64,000 bases of DNA from Tabrizicola sp. (GTDB lineage Bacteria; Pseudomonadota; Alphaproteobacteria; Rhodobacterales; Rhodobacteraceae). The translations under genes were made by a program, and so were the position numbers. The stretch spans positions 1-64,000 of the forward strand of contig JALOTD010000001.1 of NCBI GenBank assembly GCA_025458105.1. The letters run 5' to 3'. The notes beneath the pieces were generated by a model. It worked only from the letters and a program-made list of their open reading frames with translations. It did not search any database and was not told where the DNA came from. Position 1 is the stretch's first letter, and each line of letters starts with the position of its first letter. Of this stretch, positions 28,981-37,242 are shown piece by piece.

Positions 28981-29010
28981 GCGGCCCTTGCACGCAGGGA
29001 CAAGGGCCGC
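28981..29010 (-). terminator. Strong inverted repeat, probable terminator of the small upstream ORF
   Basis: GCGGCCCTTG and CAAGGGCCGC form a perfect 10-bp stem around a 10-base loop. Read leftward it is followed by TTCATT. It lies between the 28-codon ORF (29085-29171) and the TetR gene, consistent with separate transcripts. Confidence 0.55.
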
Positions 29011-29084
29011 GATGACGAACGGAGGAGCCGAAGCCGTGACACCGTGCAGACCCACGGCGTTGTCGGCAACTTTCTTGACGTCCC

Positions 29085-29171
29085 CTATTGCACCAGTTGC
29101 ATCATGCCCCAAGGCAGGACAGTGACCGAGGCCACGATGATCAGCAAGGCGCGCTTCAATCCGACGAACAT
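29085..29171 (-). CDS. Putative 28-residue single-pass membrane peptide
   Basis: The peptide starts MFVGLKRALLIIVASVTVLP and ends in WGMMQLVQ. It has a basic N terminus and one membrane segment. AGGGAG lies six bases upstream of the ATG and a strong inverted repeat lies downstream. It is divergent from the cupin gene. Too short for homology-based confidence; the case rests on the ribosome-binding site and context. Confidence 0.42.
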   Translation of the reverse strand: MFVGLKRALLIIVASVTVLPWGMMQLVQ

Positions 29172-29237
29172 CTTGATCTCCCTGAGAGTTTGCACTGAGA
29201 AAATAGGATTGGATCCGGTCCCTGCAAGGGGGGCAGG

Positions 29238-29540
29238 ATGACGCGCCCCCTGTGCACGGCGACCGTTCTGGTTGACGATGACCGCGTCCGGGTGACCCGT
29301 TTCGATTTCCTCCCGGGTGCCGAGACCGGCTGGCACCGACACGGGCATGACTATGTCATTGCTGCGGTAACCGAGTGCACCATGATGCTGGAAGAACCGG
29401 GCGGCACGACCCGATCGGTTCTGGTCCCGTCGGGCACCGCCTATCGGCGCGATGAAGGGGTCGAGCACAACGTTATCAATGGCGGCCACTCCCCGATGAC
29501 CTTTGTCGAGGTTGAGCTGAAGACTGTCGGAACACCATAG
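29238..29540 (+). CDS. Cupin domain protein
   Basis: 100 residues, a single small beta-barrel. Cupin motif 1 is GAETGWHRHGHDYVIAAVTE with the metal-binding His pair and Glu, and motif 2 is in GVEHNVINGG. Such proteins in this context may act on or sense small metabolites; substrate unknown. Confidence 0.8.
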   Translation: MTRPLCTATVLVDDDRVRVTRFDFLPGAETGWHRHGHDYVIAAVTECTMMLEEPGGTTRSVLVPSGTAYRRDEGVEHNVINGGHSPMTFVEVELKTVGTP

Positions 29541-29577
29541 GTCAGGCAGGACCGGCCTTGGGGACCAGAATTTCGGG

Positions 29578-30030
29578 TCAGCCTGCCGATAAGACCCCAA
29601 TTCCGCGCATCACCAGCTTGTGGTCCTCGACCTGGGGCAGGCCCGAGACTGTGGCGACGGCCACGATCCCAACGCCCTTGACGCGGATGGGCACCGCGCC
29701 GCCGCTGTCGGCATAATCGGTCAAGGGCAGACCGTGCCGGTCCAGGGTCTCGCCCTTGGTCTTGTTTCGCTGGCCAATGAGCAGGGACGGCAGCTGGAAC
29801 TTCAGCGCGGTGTTCGACTTGCGCCTTGCCCAAAGGTCGTTCAGCGGCGCTGAACCCGGCAGAGCGGCGTGGAACAGTGTCCGGTCGCCCGTGCGGATAT
29901 TGATGACGACGGGCATCTTCTCTGCCAAGGCAAGGTCGCAAAGAATGTGCCCAAGGCGCATGGCTTCCGTCTCGTCGAACTTGGCCAGGTCAATACTGGC
30001 GAACTCGGCCTCAATGTCTTCGATCTGCAT
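29578..30030 (-). CDS. UPF0303/heme-degrading-domain family protein
   Basis: 150 residues of the GlcG/HbpS-like fold: VVINIRTGDRTLFHAALPGS, NDLWARRKSNTALKFQLPS, and ADSGGAVPIRVKGVGIVAVATVSGLPQVEDHKLV are typical of the UPF0303 (YBR137W-like) family. It begins nine bases after the TetR stop, so it is cotranscribed with that regulator. Function in pyrimidine metabolism unproven. Confidence 0.82.
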   Translation of the reverse strand: MQIEDIEAEFASIDLAKFDETEAMRLGHILCDLALAEKMPVVINIRTGDRTLFHAALPGSAPLNDLWARRKSNTALKFQLPSLLIGQRNKTKGETLDRHGLPLTDYADSGGAVPIRVKGVGIVAVATVSGLPQVEDHKLVMRGIGVLSAG

Positions 30031-30039
30031 ATTCTGTCC

Positions 30040-30687
30040 CTAGATCGCCCCTATGCCTCGCAGGACCATGTCTTTCACACTGGCCTTTGCGTCTCGCCAT
30101 TCTTTGTCGGACAGCGGCCTACCGTCATTCAGCGTTTGGATCTGATGGCCGAAGTCCGCATAGTGCTGAGTCGTGGCCCAAAGCATGTACAGAAGGTGGC
30201 GCGGGTTGATCGGCGCCATCTTCCCCTCGTCGATCCAGCGCTGGATCACAGCGATCCGCCCGTCCGTCCAGTCGCGCAGCGTTGTCTCCAGATAGTCCTG
30301 GATCACCGGCGCGCCGTGCATCACCTCAGAGGCCCAGACCTTCGAGCCATGCGGGTGGGTGCGGCTGATGTCCATCTTGGCGTCGATATAGGCGCCGATG
30401 CCTTCCACCGGCCCCGGCGCATCGTCGAAGCTTGATGCCGCATCCAGCCAGATCTCGAAGATCTGCTGCACCACGCGGCGGTAAAGGTCTTCCTTGGTGG
30501 CGAAGTAATAGTGCAGGTTGGCCTTCGGCAGCCCCGCCATGTCGGCGATCAGCTGCATGGTCGCACCGCCGAACCCGGCCTCGGCAAAGACCTTTTCCGC
30601 CGCTTCCAGGATCGCCCGCTCGTTCTCGCGCCGGATATCCGTGCGACGGCCGGGCTTCAGGCGGGAAATCTGGGCATCGCCGGACAT
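30040..30687 (-). CDS. TetR family regulator, RutR-like, of the pyrimidine locus
   Basis: 215 residues. HTH: NERAILEAAEKVFAEAGFGG, MQLIADMAGLPKANLHYYFA. C-terminal domain with KVWASEVMHGAPVIQDYLET and HLLYMLWATTQHYADFGHQI, the RutR-type ligand domain. It is divergent from hyuC and two RutR-like boxes lie between them, so it probably represses itself and hyuC-hydA until uracil or thymine is available. That regulatory role is inference from E. coli RutR. Confidence 0.87.
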   Translation of the reverse strand: MSGDAQISRLKPGRRTDIRRENERAILEAAEKVFAEAGFGGATMQLIADMAGLPKANLHYYFATKEDLYRRVVQQIFEIWLDAASSFDDAPGPVEGIGAYIDAKMDISRTHPHGSKVWASEVMHGAPVIQDYLETTLRDWTDGRIAVIQRWIDEGKMAPINPRHLLYMLWATTQHYADFGHQIQTLNDGRPLSDKEWRDAKASVKDMVLRGIGAI

Positions 30688-30705
30688 CGGTATCCTGATT
30701 TTTGT

Positions 30706-30719
30706 TGACCGTCTGGTCA
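30706..30719. promoter_or_regulatory. RutR-like operator box 1
   Basis: TGACC-GTCT-GGTCA is a perfect inverted repeat in the TetR/hyuC intergenic space, preceded by TT as in the E. coli RutR consensus TTGACCANNTGGTCAA. It is 18 bases from the TetR start codon. Confidence 0.72.
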
Positions 30720-30739
30720 GGTTGTGGTCGCCTTCACCT

Positions 30740-30753
30740 TGACCATACGGTCA
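30740..30753. promoter_or_regulatory. RutR-like operator box 2
   Basis: TGACC-ATAC-GGTCA, again preceded by TT, lies 34 bases (centre to centre) from box 1 and 54 bases upstream of the hyuC ATG. The matching arms and different centres argue for a real two-site operator. Confidence 0.72.
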
Positions 30754-30807
30754 GGAAATGAGTCGCGGCAAGGGGCAGGATGGTCCCGCCGTTTCGGGGA
30801 GCAAGCG

Positions 30808-32058
30808 ATGCCAGCCACCGGGGATAACCTGCGGATCAATCTTGCGCGCCTGTGGGACAGCCTTGAGGAAATGGCCAAGATCGGCCCCGGCGTTGCAGGC
30901 GGCTGCAACCGGCAGACCCTGACCGATGCGGATGGTGAAGGCCGCCACCTGTTCCAGCGCTGGTGTCAGGCGGCGGGCATGTCGATGGGCGTCGACACCA
31001 TGGGCAATATGTTCGCCACGCGCGCCGGGACGGACCCGTCGGCGCTGCCGGTCTACATGGGCTCGCATCTCGACACCCAGCCGACGGGCGGGAAGTATGA
31101 TGGCGTCCTCGGCGTCCTTGGCGCGCTGGAGGTGGTCCGGACGCTGAACGACATGGGCGTGAAGACCAGGCACCCGATCGTGGTGACGAACTGGACGAAC
31201 GAAGAGGGCGCGCGCTTTGCGCCGGCGATGCTCGCCAGCGGTGTCTTCGCGGGGATCCACACCGAAGAGTATGCCAAGTCCCGCAAGGACCTCGACGGCA
31301 AGGTCTTCGGCGAGGAGCTGGCCCGCATCGGCTGGGTCGGCGACGAAAAGGTCGGCGCGCGGAAGATGCATGCGATGCTGGAACTCCACATCGAACAGGG
31401 CCCGATCCTCGAGGCCGAGGGCAAGGACATCGGCGTCGTGACCCATGGACAGGGCCTCTGGTGGCTGGAGATCACGCTGACCGGCAAGGACGCCCATACC
31501 GGATCGACCCCCATGAACATGCGGGTCAACGCGGGCCTCGGCATGGCGCGGATCACCGAACGCGTCCACCAGATCGCGATGAGCCACCAGCCGAACGCCG
31601 TGGGCGCGGTGGGGCAGGTGAAGGTCTTCCCAAACTCGCGCAACGTGATCCCGGGACGCGTGGTGTTCACGGTCGACATCCGGTCGCCCGAACAGGCCAA
31701 GCTCGACGCGATGAAGGCCGAAGTCATCCGTGCCGCCCATGCGGTGGCGAAGGAGCTGGGGCTGGGGTGTGAGATCGAGGACGTGGGCCACTTCGACCCC
31801 GTCACCTTCGACCCCGGCCTCGTGAAGATCGTCCGGCAAAGCGCTGAAAAGCTGGGCTATTCCCACATGGATGTCGTCTCGGGCGCCGGCCACGACGCCT
31901 GCTGGATCAACCGCGTCGCCCCCACGGTGATGGTGATGTGCCCCTGCGTGGACGGGCTGTCGCACAACGAGGCCGAGAAGATCAGCCCCGAATGGGCGGC
32001 AGCGGGGACGGATGTGCTCCTGCACGCGGTGCTTGAGGTGGCGGAGGTGGTGGGGTGA
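30808..32058 (+). CDS. hyuC: N-carbamoyl-beta-alanine amidase (beta-ureidopropionase), Zn-dependent hydrolase
   Basis: 416 residues of the M20/HyuC carbamoylase family, third step of reductive pyrimidine breakdown. Metal and catalytic motifs: MGSHLDTQPTGGKYDGVLGV (His and bridging Asp), NWTNEEGARF (Glu pair), HIEQGPILE, and near the C terminus SGAGHDACW. NAVGAVGQVKVFPNSRNVIP is typical of the substrate/dimer domain. GGGGAG supports the start. Context with preA/preT/hydA fixes the pathway assignment. Confidence 0.93.
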   Translation: MPATGDNLRINLARLWDSLEEMAKIGPGVAGGCNRQTLTDADGEGRHLFQRWCQAAGMSMGVDTMGNMFATRAGTDPSALPVYMGSHLDTQPTGGKYDGVLGVLGALEVVRTLNDMGVKTRHPIVVTNWTNEEGARFAPAMLASGVFAGIHTEEYAKSRKDLDGKVFGEELARIGWVGDEKVGARKMHAMLELHIEQGPILEAEGKDIGVVTHGQGLWWLEITLTGKDAHTGSTPMNMRVNAGLGMARITERVHQIAMSHQPNAVGAVGQVKVFPNSRNVIPGRVVFTVDIRSPEQAKLDAMKAEVIRAAHAVAKELGLGCEIEDVGHFDPVTFDPGLVKIVRQSAEKLGYSHMDVVSGAGHDACWINRVAPTVMVMCPCVDGLSHNEAEKISPEWAAAGTDVLLHAVLEVAEVVG

Positions 32059-32093
32059 TACCCGCAATTTCCCAGAATCAAGAAGGTGGATGG

Positions 32094-32648
32094 ATGCCTA
32101 TATCTTTCTTTAGGAAAGAACCTGCGCATTTCAAGAAATCGACTGCTGTCTACCTGCATCGGCTCGAAGATCGAGCGCTTGTCGCAACCCATATGTGGGA
32201 CGAGTACGCCTCAGAGGTCGAAGGGGGTGTGTCGGAGGGTAGGATTTCGGATCGAGTTGCACTGGGTTCCATGATCGCCGAGGGGTTCGACTGTTGTTTC
32301 TTCGCCAAAAGACACCCGGAAGAATTGCGTAGGAAACCCACTGATTGGCCAGCTTTCAAGGCGTCTGGAGAAAAGACAGTTCGACGGTTCGAGGAAAACT
32401 GGGTCCGCTACACTGTATCGTCCCTGATCGGGGCACCCCAAGCCATACTCATCTTTAGCCCGACGCTCCACGACGTAGGCTACCTCAGTCGTAGCATCAA
32501 CTTACCATCCAAGAGACTTGCGAAGCAGGACTTTGAAACGGGGTCCCAGGTTGCGACGTTCCACCGTTACTTCCTGGCCGTCGAGCAAGTCCCGGTACCA
32601 AAAGAAGTCTCCCCTGAGTCTAGCGGCCACGAGAGGAAAAACTCATGA
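32094..32648 (+). CDS. Hypothetical protein inserted between hyuC and hydA
   Basis: 184 residues, no recognised family. It is charged and soluble (opening MPISFFRKEPAHFKKSTAVY) and visibly less GC-rich with rarer codons than its neighbours. The start is at the second of two close ATGs with AGAAGGTGG before it; a GTG at 32055 would overlap hyuC. Its stop overlaps the hydA start (ATGA), so it is translated in the operon if expressed. Composition suggests late acquisition. Confidence 0.6.
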   Translation: MPISFFRKEPAHFKKSTAVYLHRLEDRALVATHMWDEYASEVEGGVSEGRISDRVALGSMIAEGFDCCFFAKRHPEELRRKPTDWPAFKASGEKTVRRFEENWVRYTVSSLIGAPQAILIFSPTLHDVGYLSRSINLPSKRLAKQDFETGSQVATFHRYFLAVEQVPVPKEVSPESSGHERKNS

Positions 32649-34096
32649 CCACCATCATCAAGAACGGCACCGTCGTCACCGCCGACCTTACCTATAAGGC
32701 CGATGTGCGGGTGGAGAACGGGGTGATCACCGAGATCGGGCAGGGCCTCAAAGGCGGGACCGAGCTTGACGCGACCGGCTGCTATGTGATGCCCGGTGGG
32801 ATCGACCCGCATACGCATCTGGAGATGCCCTTCATGGGCACCTACTCGGCGGATGATTTTGAAAGCGGCACGCGGGCGGCGCTGTCCGGCGGGACCACGA
32901 TGGTCGTCGACTTCATCCTTCCCGGTCAGGGTCAGGACCTGATGGATGCGGCCAAGGCGTGGCACAACAAGTCCACCCGCGCGACCTGCGATTACTCCTA
33001 CCACATGGCCGTCACCTGGTGGGGCGAGAAGGTCTGGCAGGGGATCGAGGACTCGGCCAAGGCAGGGATCACCAGCTTCAAGCATTTCATGGCCTACAAG
33101 GGCGCCTTGATGGTGAACGACGACGAGCTTTTCAACTCCTTCCGCCGGGTGGGGGATGTGGGCGGTCTGGCGATGGTCCATGCCGAGAACGGCGATGTGG
33201 TGGCGGAACTGACGGCGAAGCTTCTGAAGGAAGGCAACACCGGCCCCGAGGGCCACGCCTATTCCCGCCCGCCGCAGGTGGAGGGCGAGGCCACCAACCG
33301 CGCGATCATGATCGCCGACATGGCGGGGGTGCCGCTGTATGTCGTCCACGTCAGTTGCGAGGACGCGCATGAGGCGATCCGGCGCGCCCGCCAACAGGGC
33401 AAGCGCGTCTGGGGCGAGCCCTTGATCCAGCACCTGACGCTGGACGAAAGCGAATACTTCCACCCCGACTGGGACCACGCCGCCCGCCGCGTGATGTCGC
33501 CGCCCTTCCGCAACAAGCAGCATCAGGACAGCCTCTGGGCGGGGCTGATGAGCGGGTCACTCTCGGTGGTCGCAACGGACCATTGCAGCTTCACGACGGA
33601 ACAGAAACGGTTCGGGTTGAAGGACTTCTCGAAGATCCCGAACGGCACGGGGGGGCTGGAGGACCGGATGCCGATGCTCTGGACCCACGGGGTGGGCACG
33701 GGCCGCCTGACGCCGAATGAATTCGTCGCCGTAACCTCAACCAATATCGCGAAAATCCTGAATTGCTACCCGAAGAAGGGGGCGGTTCTGGTGGGGGCGG
33801 ATGCGGACCTGGTGGTCTGGGACCCGGAGAAGACGAAGACGATTACCTCCGGCAAGCAGCAGTCGAAGATCGACTACAACGTCTTTGAAGGTCACACGGT
33901 CAAAGGCCTGCCACGCTTTACCCTGACCCGCGGCCATGTTGCCATCCACGACGGCGAGGTCCGGACCCAGGAAGGCCACGGCAAGTTCGTCGCCCGCGAG
34001 GCCCGCCCGGCCGTCAACCGCGCGCTGACCCAGTGGAAGGACCTGACCGCCCCGCGGCCCGTGGAGCGGACGGGCATTCCGGCGACCGGGGTGTGA
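32645..34096 (+). CDS. hydA: Dihydropyrimidinase
   Basis: 483 residues, cyclic amidohydrolase that opens dihydrouracil/dihydrothymine. Binuclear metal ligands: PGGIDPHTHLEMPFMG (HxH), the carboxylated lysine in SFKHFMAYKGALM, MVHAENG, YVVHVSC and ATDHCSF (Asp). The order and length match bacterial D-hydantoinase/dihydropyrimidinase. It works between PreTA and HyuC. Confidence 0.96.
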   Translation: MTTIIKNGTVVTADLTYKADVRVENGVITEIGQGLKGGTELDATGCYVMPGGIDPHTHLEMPFMGTYSADDFESGTRAALSGGTTMVVDFILPGQGQDLMDAAKAWHNKSTRATCDYSYHMAVTWWGEKVWQGIEDSAKAGITSFKHFMAYKGALMVNDDELFNSFRRVGDVGGLAMVHAENGDVVAELTAKLLKEGNTGPEGHAYSRPPQVEGEATNRAIMIADMAGVPLYVVHVSCEDAHEAIRRARQQGKRVWGEPLIQHLTLDESEYFHPDWDHAARRVMSPPFRNKQHQDSLWAGLMSGSLSVVATDHCSFTTEQKRFGLKDFSKIPNGTGGLEDRMPMLWTHGVGTGRLTPNEFVAVTSTNIAKILNCYPKKGAVLVGADADLVVWDPEKTKTITSGKQQSKIDYNVFEGHTVKGLPRFTLTRGHVAIHDGEVRTQEGHGKFVAREARPAVNRALTQWKDLTAPRPVERTGIPATGV

Positions 34097-34099
34097 TCG

Positions 34100-34513
34100 G
34101 TGACAGTTGAGCAACGGGCGTTCCTGATCCGCGCGACCAAGCTCACTCTGGTGACAATCTTTGCCTATGCTTGTGCATCCATGGTCGCTGGTATGGGCGT
34201 TTCCACTACAATCTCTGTACTTAGAGACCTGCCGCTGCATCTTTCGAGGGTGTTGGACATTCAATTGGCAGCCGTCGCTGGAGCGTTCGCGCTGCCGTTT
34301 GTGATGATCGCAAAATCTATCATGTTTCTTGGCGGCTCTGAGGGCGCCGTTAAACATGCAATTGCTGGGTTGGTCGTAGGACTGAGCGCGTCAGTCCTGT
34401 TCATCGGGCAAATTGAGCCCGCCATGAACCTTGGCTTCGCGCTAGCAGGGCTTCTGGCGTCCCTGACCTACCTTGGGGCAAGGAACCTTGGGCGCAGGGT
34501 CGTGCGATGGTAG
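34100..34513 (+). CDS. Small membrane protein of unknown function
   Basis: 137 residues, GTG start three bases after the hydA stop. Four membrane segments are apparent (LTLVTIFAYACASMVAGMGV, LAAVAGAFALPFVMIAKSIM, AIAGLVVGLSASVLFI, LGFALAGLLASLTYLG). Base composition is less GC-rich than hydA, like the orphan gene on the other side of hydA. No family recognised. Confidence 0.55.
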   Translation: MTVEQRAFLIRATKLTLVTIFAYACASMVAGMGVSTTISVLRDLPLHLSRVLDIQLAAVAGAFALPFVMIAKSIMFLGGSEGAVKHAIAGLVVGLSASVLFIGQIEPAMNLGFALAGLLASLTYLGARNLGRRVVRW

Positions 34514-34539
34514 ACGGTGTCCAGTATTCGGCGTCGCGC

Positions 34540-34677
34540 TCAGGGTTCTCCCGGCTCGGACTCCTCATCATCGGCGGGAGGACGGAAGGTGACCACGGGG
34601 GCACGGAAGTCGATGTCGTCCAGGTCCTCGGGCGCGGGGGCGAAGGCGAGGGTCGTCTGCAAGTCGCTGAAAAGCAT
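34540..34677 (-). CDS. Putative 45-residue acidic peptide
   Basis: Opens MLFSDLQTTLAFAPAPEDLD and ends with acidic PADDEESEPGEP. A GGAGGA Shine-Dalgarno precedes the ATG by about six bases and codon use looks coding (strong third-position GC). It lies opposite to the flanking operon genes. It resembles short unannotated Rhodobacterales proteins, but this is impression only. Confidence 0.45.
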   Translation of the reverse strand: MLFSDLQTTLAFAPAPEDLDDIDFRAPVVTFRPPADDEESEPGEP

Positions 34678-34781
34678 GGCGGTCCTCCGGTTTCGGATGA
34701 GGTGGGGACGGGGCGCGGCGGGTACAAGGGTGGCACGGTGTCGCAACGGGAATGTGAAGGAATGTGGGCTTGAAGGACACG

Positions 34782-35567
34782 ATGAACGCCACGACCCCGG
34801 TGATCGAGGCTAAGGGCCTGAACCTGGTCTTCCAGACGGCGGACGGGCCGGTGCAGGCGTTGAAAGATGTCAACCTGACGATCAATCAGGGGGATTTCGT
34901 CAGCTTCATCGGCCCAAGTGGTTGCGGGAAAACGACTTTCCTGCGGGCAATTGCGGCCTTGGAACATCCGACGAGCGGCACGTTGACCGTGAACGGAATG
35001 TCACCGGATGAGGCGCGTAGGCGCCGGGCCTATGGCTATGTCTTCCAGGCAGCGGGGCTTTACCCTTGGCGGACGATTTCCGGAAACATCAAGCTTCCCC
35101 TTGAAATCATGGGGTTTTCCAAGGCCGAGCAGGAGGAGCGGACCGCGCGGGTGCTGGAGCTGGTGGAGCTGAAGGGCTTTGGCAAGAAGTTCCCCTGGCA
35201 GCTGTCGGGTGGCATGCAGCAGCGGGCCAGCATCGCCCGGGCGCTGGCCTTTGATGCGGACATCCTTCTGATGGACGAACCCTTTGGCGCGCTGGATGAG
35301 ATTGTTCGCGACAGGCTGAACGAAGAGGTCCTGAAGCTTTGGGCGCGCACCGGCAAGACCATTGGATTCGTGACACATTCCATCCCGGAGGCGGTGTATC
35401 TGTCGACGAAGATCGTGGTCATGTCGCCGCGTCCGGGGCGGATAGCCGATGTGATCGACAGCCCCCTGCCGAAGGAGCGCCCGCTGGATATCCGCGACAG
35501 CCGCGAGTTCATCGAGATCGCGCACAGAGTGCGGGAGGGCCTTCGGGCCGGGCATCATGAAGATTAG
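34782..35567 (+). CDS. ABC transporter ATP-binding protein (nitrate/sulfonate/thiamine-precursor type)
   Basis: 261 residues. Walker A GPSGCGKTTFLRAIA, Q-loop VFQAAGLYPW, signature LSGGMQQRASIARAL, Walker B ILLMDEPFGALD, H-loop VTHSIPEAV. The SsuB/TauB/ThiZ subgroup is indicated by sequence style and by the two permeases and NMT1-type binding protein downstream. The start at MNATTPV has GAAGGA upstream; a GTG six codons earlier is less likely. Confidence 0.92.
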   Translation: MNATTPVIEAKGLNLVFQTADGPVQALKDVNLTINQGDFVSFIGPSGCGKTTFLRAIAALEHPTSGTLTVNGMSPDEARRRRAYGYVFQAAGLYPWRTISGNIKLPLEIMGFSKAEQEERTARVLELVELKGFGKKFPWQLSGGMQQRASIARALAFDADILLMDEPFGALDEIVRDRLNEEVLKLWARTGKTIGFVTHSIPEAVYLSTKIVVMSPRPGRIADVIDSPLPKERPLDIRDSREFIEIAHRVREGLRAGHHED

Positions 35568-35655
35568 GTTAAGCATATGGGATCTGTATGGCATGCGTCT
35601 GGCATCGGTACAGACGCTTTTCCGCCTTGGCAAAAGGGGACGGGAGTGAGCGTCC

Positions 35656-36039
35656 ATGCCCAAATCCCCGCCCGCCACCCCAAACCTGCCGCCCCCGACG
35701 CGGGCGCAGGTCTGGGCCGAGTTCCTGAAATGGGCGGTTGGGGTGCCGGTGGTCGTTGGGGTTGCGCTTGGGCTGATCTGGCTGGCCTATTGGGCCACCG
35801 GCAGCGCCGGCATGATGCTACGGACCGAGTACGAGATCGGGACTATTGTCATGTGGCTGGGGCTGATCATGCTGATGTACCCCGTGGCGTTGGTCTTTCT
35901 GGTCTGGGACCTGCGCGACGGGTTGCGCGCCATCCGCGACTGGGACGCAATGACACCCGAGGCGCAGGCCGCCGCTCTTGCGGACGGCAAGGCTGCAGCA
36001 GCCGCATCGCCCAGGCGGCGATCGCGGAAGAAGGGGTAA
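35656..36039 (+). CDS. Hypothetical membrane protein in the ABC operon
   Basis: 127 residues with two membrane segments (WAVGVPVVVGVALGLIWLAYWA and IGTIVMWLGLIMLMYPVALVFL), a proline-rich N terminus and a basic C terminus (SPRRRSRKKG). GGGAG lies upstream. No family recognised; likely a small accessory or a bystander in the operon. Confidence 0.65.
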   Translation: MPKSPPATPNLPPPTRAQVWAEFLKWAVGVPVVVGVALGLIWLAYWATGSAGMMLRTEYEIGTIVMWLGLIMLMYPVALVFLVWDLRDGLRAIRDWDAMTPEAQAAALADGKAAAAASPRRRSRKKG

Positions 36040-36043
36040 GGGC

Positions 36044-36379
36044 ATGAGCGCCGGGTTGTTCCTCTGGCTCGCAGGCGCGATGGCGGCTTTCATCACCGGG
36101 AACGCGGTGCTGCGGGCCTATGTCGCCTCGTCGCAGGTGCCGGTGCTGATCGGGGCGCTGGTGCTGTTTACCATCGGCAATCTGATGATGGTGCGACTGA
36201 TGCGGGAAAGCGGGCTGGCCGTGGCCATTTCGGTGTCCTCCATCGTGCAACTGGTTGTGATCGGTCTGGTGGCCTGGTTCATCTTTGGCGAGCGGCCGAC
36301 GGGCCTGCAGATCGCCGGAATGGCGCTGGGGGTGGTGGCGGTGGCGATGATCGCCTGGCCGGTGGAGGCGAAGGGATGA
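36044..36379 (+). CDS. Small EamA/SMR-like membrane protein
   Basis: 111 residues with four membrane segments, ending FGERPTGLQIAGMALGVVAVAMIAW, a pattern (xGERPTxxQxxGxxLIxxGV) shared by EamA and small multidrug resistance type transporters. Half-sized versions must dimerise. It overlaps the downstream permease start by four bases. Substrate unknown. Confidence 0.7.
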   Translation: MSAGLFLWLAGAMAAFITGNAVLRAYVASSQVPVLIGALVLFTIGNLMMVRLMRESGLAVAISVSSIVQLVVIGLVAWFIFGERPTGLQIAGMALGVVAVAMIAWPVEAKG

Positions 36380-37242
36380 GCCGTGCTTTGCCCGTTCTTA
36401 CCGTTCTGGCCGGGATTGTTGTCCTGTGGTACGCGGCGGCGGTTTGGATGAATGCAACCTGGGTCTATGATCAGGCCGAACGGGCGGGAACCTCTGTTGC
36501 GTTCCGCGACATGGTGGCCGAGACGATGACCCAGGAACGCCCGCTGTTGCCGCCGCCGCATCAGGTGGGGGCTGAGCTGTGGAAGGGCCTTTTCGGACAG
36601 GCGGTGACCTCGAAACGCAGTCTGGTCTACCACGCCTTTGTCACCTTCAAGGGCACGATGATGGGCTTTGGCCTTGGGATTGCCTTTGGGGTGCTTTTGG
36701 CCATGGCGATTGTCCGGTTCCGTGCCGTCGACATGAGCGTGATGCCCTGGGCAGTGATCAGCCAGACCATCCCGATCGTGGCGCTGGCCCCCATGATCAT
36801 CGTCGTCTCCAGCCAGTTGGGGCTGACAGGCAGGGATGTGCCTAAGGCGATCATCGCGGCGTATCTCAGTTTCTTCCCGGTACTGGTCAGCATGGTGAAG
36901 GGCCTGCGCAGCCCCGATCAGATGCAGCTTGACCTTCTGAAGACCTATGGGGCGGGGGAATGGGCGACGTTTCTGAAATTGCGGCTCCCGGCCTCGATGC
37001 CCTATTTCTTTGCCTCGCTGAAGGTGGCGGTGGCGGCGTCGCTGGTGGGGACGATCGTCGGCGAACTGCCGACCGGGGCGATCGAGGGGCTGGGGGCGCG
37101 GATGCTGATCGGCTCGCAGTTCGGTGAGCCGTTGATCATGTGGGCAGCCCTGTTCGCGGCGGCGATCCTGGCGGGTCTGCTGATCCTTGTCGTGGGCTTC
37201 GTTGAACGCCTGGCGCGGCGACGCATGGGGGTGCCGGGATGA
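36376..37242 (+). CDS. ABC transporter permease (first of two)
   Basis: 288 residues, six membrane segments with the BPD-type EAA loop MQLDLLKTYGAGEWATFLKL RLPAS region. It carries an unusual N-terminal segment of about 55 residues between the first two membrane spans. Overlaps flanking genes by ATGA on both sides; works with the second permease as a heterodimer. Confidence 0.9.
   Translation: MSRALPVLTVLAGIVVLWYAAAVWMNATWVYDQAERAGTSVAFRDMVAETMTQERPLLPPPHQVGAELWKGLFGQAVTSKRSLVYHAFVTFKGTMMGFGLGIAFGVLLAMAIVRFRAVDMSVMPWAVISQTIPIVALAPMIIVVSSQLGLTGRDVPKAIIAAYLSFFPVLVSMVKGLRSPDQMQLDLLKTYGAGEWATFLKLRLPASMPYFFASLKVAVAASLVGTIVGELPTGAIEGLGARMLIGSQFGEPLIMWAALFAAAILAGLLILVVGFVERLARRRMGVPG

Noticed and set aside
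30751..32067. 438-codon minus-strand frame opposite hyuC
   Set aside because: Composition is a mirror of the hyuC codons (many His, Arg, Gly, Asp) and it would cover the TetR operator boxes.
35577..36047. 156-codon plus-strand ORF overlapping the two-pass membrane protein
   Set aside because: Different frame from 35656-36039, Gly/Arg-rich, weak initiation; the membrane protein frame has hydrophobic helices and an upstream GGGAG.
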